A model generated the notes under the pieces. The model saw nothing but the letters and a program-made list of their open reading frames with translations. It made no database searches and was not told where the DNA came from. Below, piece by piece: positions 48,786 through 58,972 of a stretch of DNA of 64,000 bases. The position numbers were made by a program, and so were the translations under genes. The DNA lies in contig JAMSKV010000001.1 of assembly GCA_024515975.1 (NCBI GenBank), positions 496,001-560,000 of the forward strand, in the 5' to 3' direction. Every line of letters starts with the position of its first letter. The stretch's first letter is position 1. Source of the DNA: Endosaccharibacter trunci. Its GTDB lineage: Bacteria; Pseudomonadota; Alphaproteobacteria; Acetobacterales; Acetobacteraceae.

Positions 48786-49445
48786 TCAGCCGGCTGCGTC
48801 GAGCGTTTCGCGAAGCTGCCCGACCACGGCCTCGAACATCGCCGTCGTCAGGACGCCGGTGTTCGTGTTGTATCGGGACACGTGATAGCTGTCGGCGAGC
48901 AGAACGCCGTTCGGCAGTTCCACGACCTGTCCGTGCCTGAATTTGTGCCGGCTCATCGGCAGGCCGTTCGCGCGCAGCACCGCGTTATGCGCGACCACGC
49001 CGAGCGCCAGCACCGCCCGGGCGCCGGCGACAGCGGCGATTTCCTCCTTCAGGAAGCCGTTGCAGGTGCGGATCTCGAGAGGAGTGGGTAGGTTGGCCGG
49101 CGGCACGCAGCGCACCGCGTTGACGATGCGGCAGTCCCGGAGCGCCAGGCCGTCCGCCGGGTCGGCGCCGTAGCGCCCGGTGGCGAAACCGTATTTCGCC
49201 AGCGTCTCGTAGAGCAGCGTGCCGGCATAATCGCCGGTGAACGGCCGGCCGGTGCGGTTGGCGCCGCCGACGCCGGGGGCCAGGCCGACCACGAGCAGCC
49301 GTCCGTCGCGGTCGCCCCAGCTCGGCACCGGCCCGTTCCACCAGCCGGGATGCGCCGACCGGTTGGCCTCGCGATAGGCGACCAGGCGCGGGCAGAGCGG
49401 GCAATCGCGCGGCGGCTCGGCGGGGTCGTGGACGGTCGTGGTCAT
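48786..49445 (-). CDS. Family 5 uracil-DNA glycosylase (UdgB-like)
   Basis: The 219-residue protein has an N-terminal CPLC pair and later RCVPP and RTCNGF cysteines, consistent with an iron-sulfur cluster. The motif GLAPGVGGANRTGRPFTGD is that of family 5 (UdgB), rather than the family 4 motif with GEAPG. The late DSYHVSRYNTN segment is the second active-site loop. It removes uracil and some oxidised bases from DNA. The start at MTTTVHD was chosen because upstream in-frame sequence is Arg-rich and non-homologous. Confidence 0.9.
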   Translation of the reverse strand: MTTTVHDPAEPPRDCPLCPRLVAYREANRSAHPGWWNGPVPSWGDRDGRLLVVGLAPGVGGANRTGRPFTGDYAGTLLYETLAKYGFATGRYGADPADGLALRDCRIVNAVRCVPPANLPTPLEIRTCNGFLKEEIAAVAGARAVLALGVVAHNAVLRANGLPMSRHKFRHGQVVELPNGVLLADSYHVSRYNTNTGVLTTAMFEAVVGQLRETLDAAG

Positions 49446-49564
49446 GGCCTTCCTGATGCCCCGGCCGCGCGCCGGACGCCAGAGCCGCGTCTGCAGGAGC
49501 CTGTCGCCGCTTGGTGCCCGAACCGCCCAATCTCTGACCCGCACGGCGGAAATCTCGCGTCGTG

Positions 49565-49582
49565 TTCTCCAAAAAAGGAGAA
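49565..49582 (-). terminator. Terminator after the antiporter gene
   Basis: On the minus strand TTCTCC-TTTTTT-GGAGAA forms a 6-bp hairpin 13 bases after the antiporter stop. It separates that gene from the glycosylase gene downstream. Confidence 0.5.
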
Positions 49583-49594
49583 TCCCGAACCCTT

Positions 49595-51298
49595 CTAGCT
49601 GCGTCCGGCATTCCCGAAGGCTTCGTATTCCGGATGGTCCTCGTGATCGCGCGGCAGGGCGCGTGGAAGGGAACGCGCCGTCGCCAGGACCACTTCTTCC
49701 TGATGGTCGAGTTCGTGCATCAGCGCGCGCTCGGTGTCGTCGTCGATCTCGCCGCGATGGTTCAGTTCGGACAGGCTTTGTCGCTCGGCCCGCAGCAGGC
49801 GGAGCCGGATCGCAGTTTCCTGGCGCTGCCGCCGGAAAGTGGCGAGCTGGTGGTCGCGCTCTTCCTCCGGCGCGTCTTCCGCGGCGAGCTTGAGGCGCTC
49901 GCGTTTGGCCCGCGCCTCGTCCAGGATCGTCCGCAACACGTCGTGCCGTTCCTCGTCGGCGTCCTCGATCTCTTCCTCGAGCATCGCCACGGCCTTGTCG
50001 GCCAGGGCGAGCCGCGCGTGATCAATCTCCTGTTCGTGCGGGTCGATCGCGTCCGTGGCGACTCCCGCGAGCAGGAGGGGAAGCGCGATCGCGGCCAGCA
50101 GCAGCGAACACAGGATCACTCCGGTCGCCAGAGTGACCAGCAGGTTGCGCGCCGGGAAATCGTCGTCCAGCGAGAGAACGGCGGCGAGGGTGATGGCGCC
50201 GCGCACCCCGGCGAAGGCGGTGGCCAGAAGCAGGCGCGGCGTGACGCGGCGCTCTTCGCCCGGCTCGGGAACGAGCCGGAGCCGGACCGACCGCACCAGC
50301 ACGGTGCCGGCGAGCCAGACGAGACGCAGCACGATCAGGGCGACGGTGATCTCCAGCACCGCGGCGGGCAGACGCCAGAGCGGCACCTGCACCCGTCGCA
50401 TCATCGCGAGGCCGTCATCGAGGATTCCGGGAAGCTGCAGGCCCAGCACCACGAACACCATGCCGTTCAGCAGGAAGACGAGCGTGGTCCAGATGGCGGA
50501 GGAGCCGAGGCGCGTCTGTGTGCCCATCATCTTGAAGGTGCCGCTGCGGCGAAGGGTGAGCCCGGCCGCCACCGCCGCCAGGATGCCCGAGCCCCCCAGG
50601 TGCTCGGCGGCCAGATAAACGGTGAAAGGCAGCAGGGCGGTGGCCCCGAAGAAGGTCGGCGCGTGGTCGAAGCCGCCCCGCATGAGCGCGCGCTGGACCA
50701 GCGCCAGGATCACGGCTCCGGCGATCCCCACCGCGAGGCCGCCCAGCGAGACCAGCAGAAAGGTGCCGGTAGCGTTGAGCAGCGAGAATGAGCCGGATAC
50801 GGCGGCAGCGGCGGCAAACCGGAAGCAGACAAGACCGGAAGCGTCGTTCAGCAGGGCCTCTCCGGCCAGCACGTGCATCAGCCGGCGTGGCACAGCGCGG
50901 CCTTCCAGCATGCCGGACACCGCCACCGCATCGGTGGGGGAAAGGACGGCCGCCAGCGCGAAACAGGCGGCGAGATTGAGGGGTGGGATCAGCAGGTGGA
51001 TGAACAGGCCGCCACAGATGGTGGCGAACAGCACCAGCCCCACGGCGAGGCCGAGGATCAGCCCGCGCATCTGACGCAGCTCGCGCATCGGCATCAGGAA
51101 TGCGTCCGAAAACAGCAGCGGCGGGATGAACAGCAGCATGAACACGTCGGGTTCGATCCGCGTCCGCATGCCGAGCAGGCACGCCGCGGCGCCCATGGCG
51201 ATCTGCAGCAGCGGCATCGGCAGGCGGACCAGTCGGGCCAGGGGGCCGCACAAGGTGGTCACGAACAGGAGGAGGAGGATATGAGAGGCGGCAAGCAT
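49595..51298 (-). CDS. Na+/H+ antiporter, CPA1 family
   Basis: The 567-residue protein has about 12 membrane segments, with the CPA1 motifs AAVLSPTDAVAVSGML and EALLNDASGLVCFR, and AFAGVRGAITLAA near the end of the membrane part. A soluble C-terminal region of about 150 residues is strongly charged and helical (ALADKAVAMLEEEIEDADEE), perhaps a coiled coil with a sensing role. It would exchange sodium for protons across the inner membrane. The start at MLAASHI was chosen at the first helix; an ATG six codons earlier is possible. Confidence 0.9.
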   Translation of the reverse strand: MLAASHILLLLFVTTLCGPLARLVRLPMPLLQIAMGAAACLLGMRTRIEPDVFMLLFIPPLLFSDAFLMPMRELRQMRGLILGLAVGLVLFATICGGLFIHLLIPPLNLAACFALAAVLSPTDAVAVSGMLEGRAVPRRLMHVLAGEALLNDASGLVCFRFAAAAAVSGSFSLLNATGTFLLVSLGGLAVGIAGAVILALVQRALMRGGFDHAPTFFGATALLPFTVYLAAEHLGGSGILAAVAAGLTLRRSGTFKMMGTQTRLGSSAIWTTLVFLLNGMVFVVLGLQLPGILDDGLAMMRRVQVPLWRLPAAVLEITVALIVLRLVWLAGTVLVRSVRLRLVPEPGEERRVTPRLLLATAFAGVRGAITLAAVLSLDDDFPARNLLVTLATGVILCSLLLAAIALPLLLAGVATDAIDPHEQEIDHARLALADKAVAMLEEEIEDADEERHDVLRTILDEARAKRERLKLAAEDAPEEERDHQLATFRRQRQETAIRLRLLRAERQSLSELNHRGEIDDDTERALMHELDHQEEVVLATARSLPRALPRDHEDHPEYEAFGNAGRS

Positions 51299-51357
51299 GG
51301 GCCGCGAGCCTATCATCTGCCCGGGTGGTGTCGCGCCCCCGAAAAGGATGTCGAACC

Positions 51358-51840
51358 ATGATGATTCTGGTCGCGATCGGCTCCAACCTGCCCGATCCGG
51401 CGCGTGGGCTGGATACGCCGATGGCCGTCTGCGAGGCGGCGGTGACGGCCTTGCGGGCGCTGCCGGATCTGACGATCGAGCGCGTGTCGCCCTGGTACGA
51501 GACCGCCCCGGTGCCGCGATCGGACCAGCCGAATTACTGCAACGGCGTGGTCCGGTTCGAAGGCGAGATCGCGCCCGAGGCGTTGCTGTCGGTCTTGCAG
51601 GGGATCGAACTGCGCTTTGGGCGCGAACGCAGCGTCGCCAATGCGGCGCGCACGCTCGATCTGGATATCGTGGCGATGGGCGCGGCCCTGCGTGATGCGC
51701 CCGATCCGATCCTGCCGCATCCGCGCGCGACGCAGCGCGGTTTCGTGCTGCTGCCGCTGCGCGACGTGGCGCCGGACTGGATCGATCCGCGCAGCGGTGT
51801 GGGGATCGAGGCGCTGATCGCGGCGCTGCTGCCAGAATGA
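51358..51840 (+). CDS. folK: 2-amino-4-hydroxy-6-hydroxymethyldihydropteridine pyrophosphokinase
   Basis: FolK transfers pyrophosphate from ATP in folate synthesis. The 160-residue protein has VAIGSNL at the N-terminus, FGRERS, TLDLDIVAMG with the metal-binding aspartates, and LPHPRATQRGFVLLPL. An AAGGA ribosome site precedes two consecutive ATG codons, so the start may be either. No other folate gene is adjacent. Confidence 0.95.
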   Translation: MMILVAIGSNLPDPARGLDTPMAVCEAAVTALRALPDLTIERVSPWYETAPVPRSDQPNYCNGVVRFEGEIAPEALLSVLQGIELRFGRERSVANAARTLDLDIVAMGAALRDAPDPILPHPRATQRGFVLLPLRDVAPDWIDPRSGVGIEALIAALLPE

Positions 51841-52144
51841 CGGCGCCGACATCCAACCGGAACGCATTCGGCCGGCCGGTCGCCCCGAGAGCCTGACGAG
51901 TTACTCTTTGGGCCGCAAGCACCCCGGCCTCCGGCACGCCGATCCGGTGCGGGCTGTCGCCGCCGGCCGGTCGGCAGCCGGACAGCAAGCGGAAGGTTCC
52001 GCCCTCGATCCGTCGGTGCGGCAGTGGGCCGGGAGGCACGGCGTTCGCGGATCGCGTCCGTGATCATCCGTGCGCCCGAGCGGACCGCCATGTCCGCCGT
52101 GGCCGAGCTCACCTGTTTCGGATCGTCGCGGAAATGTTCGTGCG
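51841..52144. other. Intergenic region without a recognisable gene
   Basis: About 300 bases lie between the convergent folK and SGNH hydrolase genes. Open frames here on both strands are GC-driven and show no family pattern. No repeat, tRNA or strong terminator was seen. Confidence 0.5.
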
Positions 52145-52840
52145 TCAGCGACCGCTCGTCGCGGGCCCTACGCCGAACGCGCGCGCCACAAGCGGTCCGA
52201 TCGCGTCGTATCCGGCCCCGCTCGGATGGATCCAGTCAGGCAGCAGCAGGGGGCAAGTCTCCTTGTCCGCGCACGCCGCCAGCAACGCCGGGTTCGGATC
52301 GATGAAGGTGAAGCGTTCCCGGCCGGTCGCATCCGCCAGCCGTCGATCGATATCCGCGATCTGGCCTCGGAAAGGGCGCAGGCCCTCGCCGACCTGCATG
52401 ATGGCGAGAACCGAAAGCGTCGCCTCGGGCGCGATACGGTGCAGGGCCCGTATATCGGCGACGACCGCTGGCGCGACGTCGTGGCAGAGCGGTTCGCTGC
52501 CGGCGCCGTTGACCCCGATGATCAGGAGGATCCGCTTCCAGGAGCGATGCCCCTGGATCAGTCCGAGCCGCCAAAGCAGTCCTCTCGGCGTGTCGCCCGA
52601 GACACCCAGGTTCTGGGTCGGGCCGCCCATCCAGCGGGCAATCGAACCAGGCCAATGGGCGGCAATGGAGTCGCCGATCACCAGATTCGGTGCGGTCACG
52701 TCCGACTTCATCGCCTGGATCATGGCGCTCTGATACGGTCTGGCGGTTGGCATATCAGGCGCGACACATGATGCCGCTCTCGCATGTCCGAAGACCACGA
52801 CCACCAGGATACAGGCGATCGCCGGTCGTGACAGAAACAT
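52145..52840 (-). CDS. Exported SGNH/GDSL-family hydrolase
   Basis: The 231-residue protein has a signal peptide (AIACILVVVVFGHARA) and then the SGNH blocks: serine in LVIGDSIAAHWP, glycine in GVSGDTP, asparagine in GVNGAG, and the Asp-His pair in PDWIHPSGAGYD. It is likely an esterase acting in the periplasm or outside; the substrate is unknown. The start was set at MFLSRP directly before the signal helix. Confidence 0.85.
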   Translation of the reverse strand: MFLSRPAIACILVVVVFGHARAASCVAPDMPTARPYQSAMIQAMKSDVTAPNLVIGDSIAAHWPGSIARWMGGPTQNLGVSGDTPRGLLWRLGLIQGHRSWKRILLIIGVNGAGSEPLCHDVAPAVVADIRALHRIAPEATLSVLAIMQVGEGLRPFRGQIADIDRRLADATGRERFTFIDPNPALLAACADKETCPLLLPDWIHPSGAGYDAIGPLVARAFGVGPATSGR

Positions 52841-53226
52841 GGTTACCGGCTCCCGGGACTCTGTTCGGCGCTGCGAAGAAACCACGGCTGCCGGGCATGA
52901 TCGGTTCGTTCCTGTACTGAACTGCCACAAGAGGCGGCCGCCCCGGCTATTGCTCTAATATCGCGGCAATGATCCCAAGGACCGACTCTGACCGCGCTGC
53001 CGTGCGGTGCCGAGATGACGTCGCCGCCGCGCCGCTCTTCTCCACGACAAAAACCTCGGACCGCGCCGACGCTGTTTCCTGGCCCCAATCGGCGTGCCGA
53101 GAGAGTAAGGCTGGTCGCCGTGCGTCTCGTTTGCGGCGTCAACGAAAGCGAGCGCGCGCGAGTTGAGTCCTCCGGCAGGTCGCGCCTATCGTCCGCGCGT
53201 TCTGGTTCCGGAGAAGGATGGCCGCG
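52841..53226. other. Divergent regulatory region before the sulfide-oxidation pair
   Basis: About 390 bases separate the divergent SGNH hydrolase and SQR genes. A small AT-rich pocket lies at about 52957-52975. I looked for an ATTC-N8-GAAT repressor site and a sigma-54 -24/-12 element, either of which could control sulfide genes, and saw no convincing match. No small gene is apparent. Confidence 0.4.
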
Positions 53227-54525
53227 ATGGCGCGCAGCGTGTCGACAGGGAATGCATTGGTTCCCGGCGAGGACGGCCAGCTCGGCGCGTTCGACGTGGT
53301 GATCGTCGGCGGGGGCGCTGCCGGCATCACCGTCGCGGCGGGATTGCGCAAATATTCCAGGGGCGGCCGAAACCTGTCCGTCGCGATCATCGAACCGTCC
53401 GACCGGCATTTCTACCAGCCCGGCTGGACTCTGGTCGGCGCGGGCGTGTTCACGATGAAACAGACCGAGCGCCCGGAGGCGTCGCTGATACCGCCGGGTG
53501 TGTGCTGGATTCGCGCAGCCGCGTCGGCGTTCGAGCCGGAGCGGGATCGCGTGACGCTGCCGAACGGCATGCATGTCGGCTATCGCGCGCTCGTCGTGTG
53601 TCCCGGCCTGCAACTGAACTGGAGCGCCATCGACGGACTGACGGAGACGCTCGGCCGCAACGGCGTGTGCAGCAATTATTCGGCCGATCATGCCGAATAT
53701 ACCTGGCGCTGCATCCAGGCGCTGGACGGCGGCAATGCCGTGTTCACCCAGCCGGCAATGCCGATCAAATGCGCCGGCGCGCCACAGAAGATCATGTACC
53801 TGGCCGCCGATCACCTGCGCAGACACGGCAAGCTGCGGGATGTCGGTATCGATTTCATGCTAACCGGGGAAGCGATCTTCGGCGTTCCGTTCTTCGTGCC
53901 GCCGCTGCTCGCCACCGCGAAGGGCTACGGCATTCGTCTGAACTACCGCCACACGCTGACGGCGGTGGACGGGCCCGCCAGGAAGGCGATCTTCTCCGTG
54001 ACGGGCGCGGATGGCGCCGTGTCCGAGCTGGTGAAGCCGTTCTCCATGCTGCACGTGACCCCGCCGCAGGGTGCGCCGGACGTGATCCGCAACTCTCCCC
54101 TCGCCAACGAGGCCGGCTGGGTGTCGGTGGACCCGGCGACGTTGCGACACACCCGATACGCCAACGTGTTCTCGCTCGGCGATGCGGCGGGGACCAGCAA
54201 CGCCAAGACGGCGGCGGCAGTGCGTCTGCAGGCGCCCGTGGTGGTGCGACGCGTCGTGGCACTGCTCACAGGAGGCCCCGCCACCGCGACCTATGACGGC
54301 TATGGCTCCTGCCCGCTGACCACGGAATACGGCAAGGTGCTGCTGGCGGAGTTCACCTACGGCGGCAAGGTGGAGCCGAGCTTCCCGCTCGATCCGCGCG
54401 TGCCGCGCAAGAGCAACTGGCTGCTGAAGACGCGATTCCTGCCTTATCTCTATTGGAACCGGATGCTGCGCGGCAGCGAGATCGATATTCCGCACAAGCC
54501 GCGCCGCTTCGAGGACGCGCGATGA
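53227..54525 (+). CDS. sqr: Sulfide:quinone oxidoreductase-like flavoprotein
   Basis: The 432-residue protein has the FAD fold VVIVGGGAAGITVAAGL, the segment HFYQPGWTLVG typical of SQR, a cysteine in PIKCAGAPQKI and a further cysteine in YGSCPLTTEYGK; these fit the redox cysteines of SQR. SQR oxidises sulfide to persulfide and passes electrons to quinone at the membrane. The ATG at 53227 was preferred over 53218 because GAGAAGG then has normal spacing. The persulfide-dioxygenase-like gene follows with an ATGA overlap. Confidence 0.87.
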   Translation: MARSVSTGNALVPGEDGQLGAFDVVIVGGGAAGITVAAGLRKYSRGGRNLSVAIIEPSDRHFYQPGWTLVGAGVFTMKQTERPEASLIPPGVCWIRAAASAFEPERDRVTLPNGMHVGYRALVVCPGLQLNWSAIDGLTETLGRNGVCSNYSADHAEYTWRCIQALDGGNAVFTQPAMPIKCAGAPQKIMYLAADHLRRHGKLRDVGIDFMLTGEAIFGVPFFVPPLLATAKGYGIRLNYRHTLTAVDGPARKAIFSVTGADGAVSELVKPFSMLHVTPPQGAPDVIRNSPLANEAGWVSVDPATLRHTRYANVFSLGDAAGTSNAKTAAAVRLQAPVVVRRVVALLTGGPATATYDGYGSCPLTTEYGKVLLAEFTYGGKVEPSFPLDPRVPRKSNWLLKTRFLPYLYWNRMLRGSEIDIPHKPRRFEDAR

Positions 54526-55403
54526 GCGTTTCCGCCGCCGGCCCCGTGGTGGCGATGTTCCATGACGAGCCCACAGGCAGCGCCCAATACGTGGTGGCCG
54601 ATCCCGGCAGTGGCGCCTGCGCGATCATCGATCCGGTGCTGGAGCTGGACCGCAGGTCCGGCACGATCGCCACACGCTCCGCCGACGCGATCCTCGCGCA
54701 CGTCGAACGGCAAGGGTTGCGGGTGCGATGGATCGTCGACACCCATCCCCATGCCGACCATCTCTCCGCCGCCGCCTATCTGAGCGGCCGTACCGGGGCG
54801 CCCGTCGCCACCGGCACGGAAGTGACCGGCGTGCAGAGATTGTGGAAGGGCATCTACGGCCTGCCGGAGAGCTTTCCGACCGATGGCTCGCAATGGGACC
54901 GGCTGCTGCGACCAGGCGACACGCTGGAGCTGGGTGGAATCGAGGGCCGGATCCTGTTCTCGCCCGGGCATACGCTTTGCTCGATCACGCCGGTTTTCGG
55001 CGACGCCGCCTTTATCCACGACACGCTGTTCATGCCCGATAGCGGTTCGGCGCGGGCGGATTTCCCCGGAGGCGACGCGGCGGCGTTGTGGCGTTCGATC
55101 GGCGAGATCATGCGTCTGCCGGACGAGTGCCGCCTGTTCGTGGGCCATGACTACCGGCCGCAGGGCAGGGCGGTGCGCTCGGACAGCACGGTGGCGGCGA
55201 TGCGAGCGGAGCATCCGCATCTGCGACTGGAGGAGACCGCCTTCGTGCGGATGCGGCGCGAGCGCGACGCGACCCTGCCCCTGCCGGAGCTGATGCTGCT
55301 GGCCCTGCAGGTGAACATCCGCGCCGGCCGTCTGCCCGAATCGGATGCCGAAGGGCGGCGCAACCTGCTGCTGCCGATCGGCGCATTTTCCGGCGGGACC
55401 TGA
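54522..55403 (+). CDS. Metallo-beta-lactamase-fold persulfide dioxygenase (ETHE1/Blh-like)
   Basis: The 293-residue protein has the metal motif [16 protein letters not shown], later PGHTLCS and [10 protein letters not shown], as in ETHE1-type persulfide dioxygenases and the related Blh proteins. It would oxidise glutathione persulfide to sulfite and glutathione. The overlap with sqr makes a two-step sulfide-detoxification unit. No rhodanese domain is fused. Confidence 0.87.
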   Translation: MSVSAAGPVVAMFHDEPTGSAQYVVADPGSGACAIIDPVLELDRRSGTIATRSADAILAHVERQGLRVRWIVDTHPHADHLSAAAYLSGRTGAPVATGTEVTGVQRLWKGIYGLPESFPTDGSQWDRLLRPGDTLELGGIEGRILFSPGHTLCSITPVFGDAAFIHDTLFMPDSGSARADFPGGDAAALWRSIGEIMRLPDECRLFVGHDYRPQGRAVRSDSTVAAMRAEHPHLRLEETAFVRMRRERDATLPLPELMLLALQVNIRAGRLPESDAEGRRNLLLPIGAFSGGT

Positions 55404-55433
55404 GGGCGGGAAGCGGCCGGAAACCGCTTTCGC

Positions 55434-55462
55434 TTGCTGCTCGGGGAGCGAGCGGCTATATC
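55434..55462 (+). promoter_or_regulatory. Probable rpoZ promoter
   Basis: TTGCTG and TATATC are separated by 17 bases and end 41 bases before the rpoZ start. The -10 match is good for this GC-rich sequence. Confidence 0.5.
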
Positions 55463-55503
55463 TCGCCTTTCCCCTTGTGCTGTTTTTTTGGGAGGTCGGC
55501 CGC

Positions 55504-55902
55504 ATGGCGCGCGTCACCGTCGAGGATTGCGTCGAAAAAGTCCCCAACCGCTTCGAGCTGGTGCTGCTCGCGGCTCAGCGGGCGCGCAATCTCAGCCGCG
55601 GCGAGGAGCTGACCGTCGACCGCGATAACGACAAGAACCCGGTCGTCGCCCTGCGCGAGATCGCCGACGAGACCGTCGAGCTGACCCGCCTGCAGCAGGA
55701 TCTGGTGAAGTCGCTCGCGCGCGCGCCGGAGCCGGAGCCGGCCGACGAGGAGGTTCTCGACCTTATTCCGACCGACCAGAACATCTTCGGCCTTCAGGAC
55801 GTGTCCGCAGAGGAAGAAGCCGGCAACATGGGCACCGAGCTGTCGCCCGAGGAGCTCGAGGCCGCGATCGAAGCGGAACTCGGCGGCCGCGCACGCCGGT
55901 AA
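55504..55902 (+). CDS. rpoZ: RNA polymerase omega subunit
   Basis: The 132-residue protein begins [20 protein letters not shown] and continues [13 protein letters not shown], the core that wraps the beta-prime C-terminus. The second half is acidic and alphaproteobacterial in style ([14 protein letters not shown]). The rpoZ-rsh order matches many proteobacteria, and it links polymerase assembly with ppGpp control. Confidence 0.97.
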   Translation: MARVTVEDCVEKVPNRFELVLLAAQRARNLSRGEELTVDRDNDKNPVVALREIADETVELTRLQQDLVKSLARAPEPEPADEEVLDLIPTDQNIFGLQDVSAEEEAGNMGTELSPEELEAAIEAELGGRARR

Positions 55903-55911
55903 GGCCGCGCG

Positions 55912-58242
55912 ATGTGGCCGGGCGCTGACCGCTTCTTCGGTACGCCCGGTCGTCCGGCGCCGGTTTCCGCGCCGGATGGGCCGGTCAATGGTCCTGTCGC
56001 TCTCACGGCGGAAAAGCTCCCTCATCCAGACGCCGCCGCATCGACGTCGATCTCCTGCGCCGGGCTGATCCGGCGCATCAAGGCGTACGATCCGAACGCC
56101 GATACCGACATCGTCGAACGTGCCTTCGAGGTGGCCAAGGCGGCGCACGCCAATCAGGTGCGCGACAACGGCGATCCGTACATCACCCATCCGCTTGCCG
56201 TCGCCGGCATGCTGGCCGGATTCCGTCTCGACGTCGCCAGCATCTGCACCGGATTGCTGCACGACACGGTCGAGGATACCGGGCTGACCCTGGCGCAGCT
56301 CTCCGAGCGATTCGGCCCGACGGTCGCGTCGCTCGTGGACGGCGTGACCAAGCTCACCCGTCTCGAACTGCAATCGGACCGCACCAAGCAGGCGGAGAAT
56401 TTCCGCAAGCTGGTGCTGGCGATGAGCCGCGATATCCGCGTGCTGGTGGTGAAGCTCTGCGACCGCCTGCACAACATGCGCACCCTGCATTACGTGCAGG
56501 CGCAGCACCGGCGCCAGCGCATTGCCGCCGAGACCATGGACATCTATGCGCCGCTTGCCGGCCGCATCGGCATGGACAAGGTCAAGACCGAACTCCAGAA
56601 CCTGAGCTTCGCGGAGCTGGAGCCGGAGCACAACGCCTCCATCCGCGCCCGCCTGAACTACCTGCGCGGGCAGGGGGCGGACGTGATCGAGGAGGTCCGC
56701 GTCGAGCTGACCCGGCTCTGCGCCGAAGCCGGCGTTCCAGGCGCCGAGGTCACCGGGCGGGAGAAATCCCCTTTCTCCATCTGGGAGAAGATGCAGAAGC
56801 GCAACGTCGCCTTCGAGCAGTTGTCCGACATCATGGCGTTCCGCGTCATGGTGCCGTCGCGCGAGGCCTGCTACGTCGCGCTGGGTGCCGTGCATGCCGC
56901 CTATCCGGTCATCGCCGGGCGGTTCAAGGACTACATCTCCACTCCCAAGGCGAACGGCTATCAGAGCCTGCATACCGGGGTGACGCTGCGCCATCCGCGC
57001 AACCAGAAGATCGAGGTGCAGATCCGCACGCCGGAAATGCACGACGTGGCCGAGAACGGCGTTGCTGCGCACTGGGCGTACAAGGGGCTGGGCGAAGGCG
57101 CCGATGCGGTGGCACCGCCGCGCAAGCTGCGCTGGGTGCAGGACCTGCTGGAAATCCTGGAGAATTCGCAGGCGCCGGACGAGTTCCTGGAGAACACCAA
57201 GCTCGAGCTCTATCAGGATCAGGTCTTCTGCTTCACCCCGAAGGGACAGCTGATCCCTCTGCCGCGCGGCGCCACCCCGGTGGATTTCGCCTATGCCGTG
57301 CACAGCCAGATCGGCGATGGCTGCGTCGGCGCCAAGGTGAATGGCAGGCTGATGCCGCTCCGGCACGAGCTGCAGAACGGCGATCAGGTCGAGATCATGA
57401 CCGCGCGCGGCGGCACGCCGTCGCCGGCCTGGGAACGCTTCGTCGTCACCGGCAAGGCGCGCGCGCGCATTCGTCGCCATGTCGCAGCCCAGGCGCGCCA
57501 GACCTATCTCGATGCGGGCCGCGCCGCGCTGGCCAAGGCCTTCCGCCAGGAAGGCGTGGACGGCTCGGAAAAGGTGCTGGATGCGGCGCTGAAGCAGCTC
57601 AAGCAGGCCAGCCGCGACGATCTCTACGTCGCTGTCGGCAACAATAATCTCGGCGCCAAGGAGGTCGTGCAGGCGATCTATCCGGAGTTGCGCCAGTCGT
57701 CTCGTGGTGCGCCACGCATGGTGCCCGGCCTGCCGCAGCGCGCCGCCCCCAAGCCGGTACCCTCTCCGGGCGGCGGCGGATCCATGGCGCTGGTCGGTCT
57801 GGGCGCTGGCGTCGCGACCCATTTCGCCGGTTGCTGCCATCCTCTGCCCGGCGACCGGATCGTCGGCATCGTCAGCACCGGCAAAGGCATCACCGTGCAC
57901 ACCGCCTCGTGCCAGACGCTGGAAAGCTTCGCCGCGACGCCGGAGCGTTTTCTCGACATCGACTGGGACTACGACGCCATCGCGCGCGGCCGGAACAACG
58001 AAACCCATGTCGGGCGCATCAGCGTGATCGCCACCAACGAGCCGAGCGTGCTGGCCACGCTGACCAATACCGCCTCGCGGCACGAGGGCAGCGTGATCAA
58101 TCTGAAGATCATCAACCGCCAGTCCGATTTCATGGAGATCCTGGTGGATGTCGAGGTGCGCGATCTGCGCCACCTCTCCTCGGTGATCGCCGGCCTGCGC
58201 TCGGCGGGCGGTATTACCCAGGTGGAACGCGCCAGGGCCTGA
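55912..58242 (+). CDS. rsh: Bifunctional (p)ppGpp synthetase/hydrolase (Rsh)
   Basis: The 776-residue protein has an N-terminal HD hydrolase domain with HDTVEDT and RLHNMRTL, then a synthetase domain with [20 protein letters not shown], a TGS domain ([19 protein letters not shown]) and a C-terminal ACT domain. The RFKD form and intact HD motif indicate a bifunctional SpoT/Rel type. About 45 extra residues precede the usual start, so a later start cannot be excluded. It follows rpoZ by 9 bases. Confidence 0.95.
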   Translation: MWPGADRFFGTPGRPAPVSAPDGPVNGPVALTAEKLPHPDAAASTSISCAGLIRRIKAYDPNADTDIVERAFEVAKAAHANQVRDNGDPYITHPLAVAGMLAGFRLDVASICTGLLHDTVEDTGLTLAQLSERFGPTVASLVDGVTKLTRLELQSDRTKQAENFRKLVLAMSRDIRVLVVKLCDRLHNMRTLHYVQAQHRRQRIAAETMDIYAPLAGRIGMDKVKTELQNLSFAELEPEHNASIRARLNYLRGQGADVIEEVRVELTRLCAEAGVPGAEVTGREKSPFSIWEKMQKRNVAFEQLSDIMAFRVMVPSREACYVALGAVHAAYPVIAGRFKDYISTPKANGYQSLHTGVTLRHPRNQKIEVQIRTPEMHDVAENGVAAHWAYKGLGEGADAVAPPRKLRWVQDLLEILENSQAPDEFLENTKLELYQDQVFCFTPKGQLIPLPRGATPVDFAYAVHSQIGDGCVGAKVNGRLMPLRHELQNGDQVEIMTARGGTPSPAWERFVVTGKARARIRRHVAAQARQTYLDAGRAALAKAFRQEGVDGSEKVLDAALKQLKQASRDDLYVAVGNNNLGAKEVVQAIYPELRQSSRGAPRMVPGLPQRAAPKPVPSPGGGGSMALVGLGAGVATHFAGCCHPLPGDRIVGIVSTGKGITVHTASCQTLESFAATPERFLDIDWDYDAIARGRNNETHVGRISVIATNEPSVLATLTNTASRHEGSVINLKIINRQSDFMEILVDVEVRDLRHLSSVIAGLRSAGGITQVERARA

Positions 58243-58267
58243 AACCGCGCGTGAGGGGAGCATTCTC

Positions 58268-58687
58268 GTGACCACCATCATCGGGCTTGGTACCGATCTG
58301 TGCGACATACGGCGCATCGAGCGGGCGATCGCGCGCCATGGCGAGCGGTTCCTCCTGCGTTCCTTCACCGAGACCGAGCGCGCCAAGGCCAACCGGCGCA
58401 CCGAATCGATCCGCGCCGCGACCTACGCCAAGCGCTGGGCGGCCAAGGAGGCCTGCGCCAAGGCGCTCGGCACCGGTTTCTCGCACGGGGTGTTCCACAG
58501 CGATCTCGGCGTGGTGAACCTGCCCACCGGTCAGCCGACCATGGTGCTGACCGGCGGCGCCTTGGCCCGTCTCCGGTCCCTCATCCCGGCCGGCCATGTG
58601 CCGTCCCTGCTGCTGACCATGACGGACGAGCCGCCCTATGCGTTCGCGCAGGTGATCATCCAGGCGGTGGAGAAAGCGGAGGGGTAA
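58268..58687 (+). CDS. acpS: Holo-[acyl-carrier-protein] synthase
   Basis: AcpS transfers phosphopantetheine from CoA to acyl carrier protein. The 139-residue protein has [15 protein letters not shown] and [16 protein letters not shown] with the metal-binding aspartate and glutamate. The start is GTG. It follows rsh directly; pdxJ, often found between these genes in relatives, is absent here. Confidence 0.95.
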   Translation: MTTIIGLGTDLCDIRRIERAIARHGERFLLRSFTETERAKANRRTESIRAATYAKRWAAKEACAKALGTGFSHGVFHSDLGVVNLPTGQPTMVLTGGALARLRSLIPAGHVPSLLLTMTDEPPYAFAQVIIQAVEKAEG

Positions 58688-58972
58688 AGCTCTTCGTTTG
58701 CGAGGAAAGAACCCCTGTTCCTTCCACTTTCGTTGCCAGACATGACGCGTCATCCGTCTCGTCCGGCCTCCCACGACGGAGCCGCGATCCCGGCGGCACT
58801 GCGCGGATTTACAGTGGCGCCCACAGTGGGCGGGAAGGGCTTGTGCCAGCGTGCTTGACAGGAAAGGACCGCGGCGGCTTGATCCGCCACCTTCCGGCTG
58901 CCCTGGGCGGCCGAGGAATTCTGTCTGCCGCTCCGCGCTTGCCGGAACCGGCTCTTGTCGGGACTGAGCCGG
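58688..58972 (+). other. acpS-lepB intergenic region with possible lepB promoter
   Basis: This 285-base gap holds no recognisable gene. A consensus TTGACA at 58855-58860 is followed after 17 bases by CTTGAT, which may be the promoter of the lepB-rnc-era group. Tandem ACAGTGG words occur at about 58811-58829. Confidence 0.4.

Noticed and set aside
51534-52112. Possible minus-strand gene between folK and the SGNH hydrolase
   Set aside because: It overlaps folK by hundreds of bases on the opposite strand and shows only Arg/Gly/Ser-rich sequence.
55456-58401. 981-residue minus-strand frame opposite rpoZ and rsh
   Set aside because: A GC-driven shadow spanning several real genes on the other strand.
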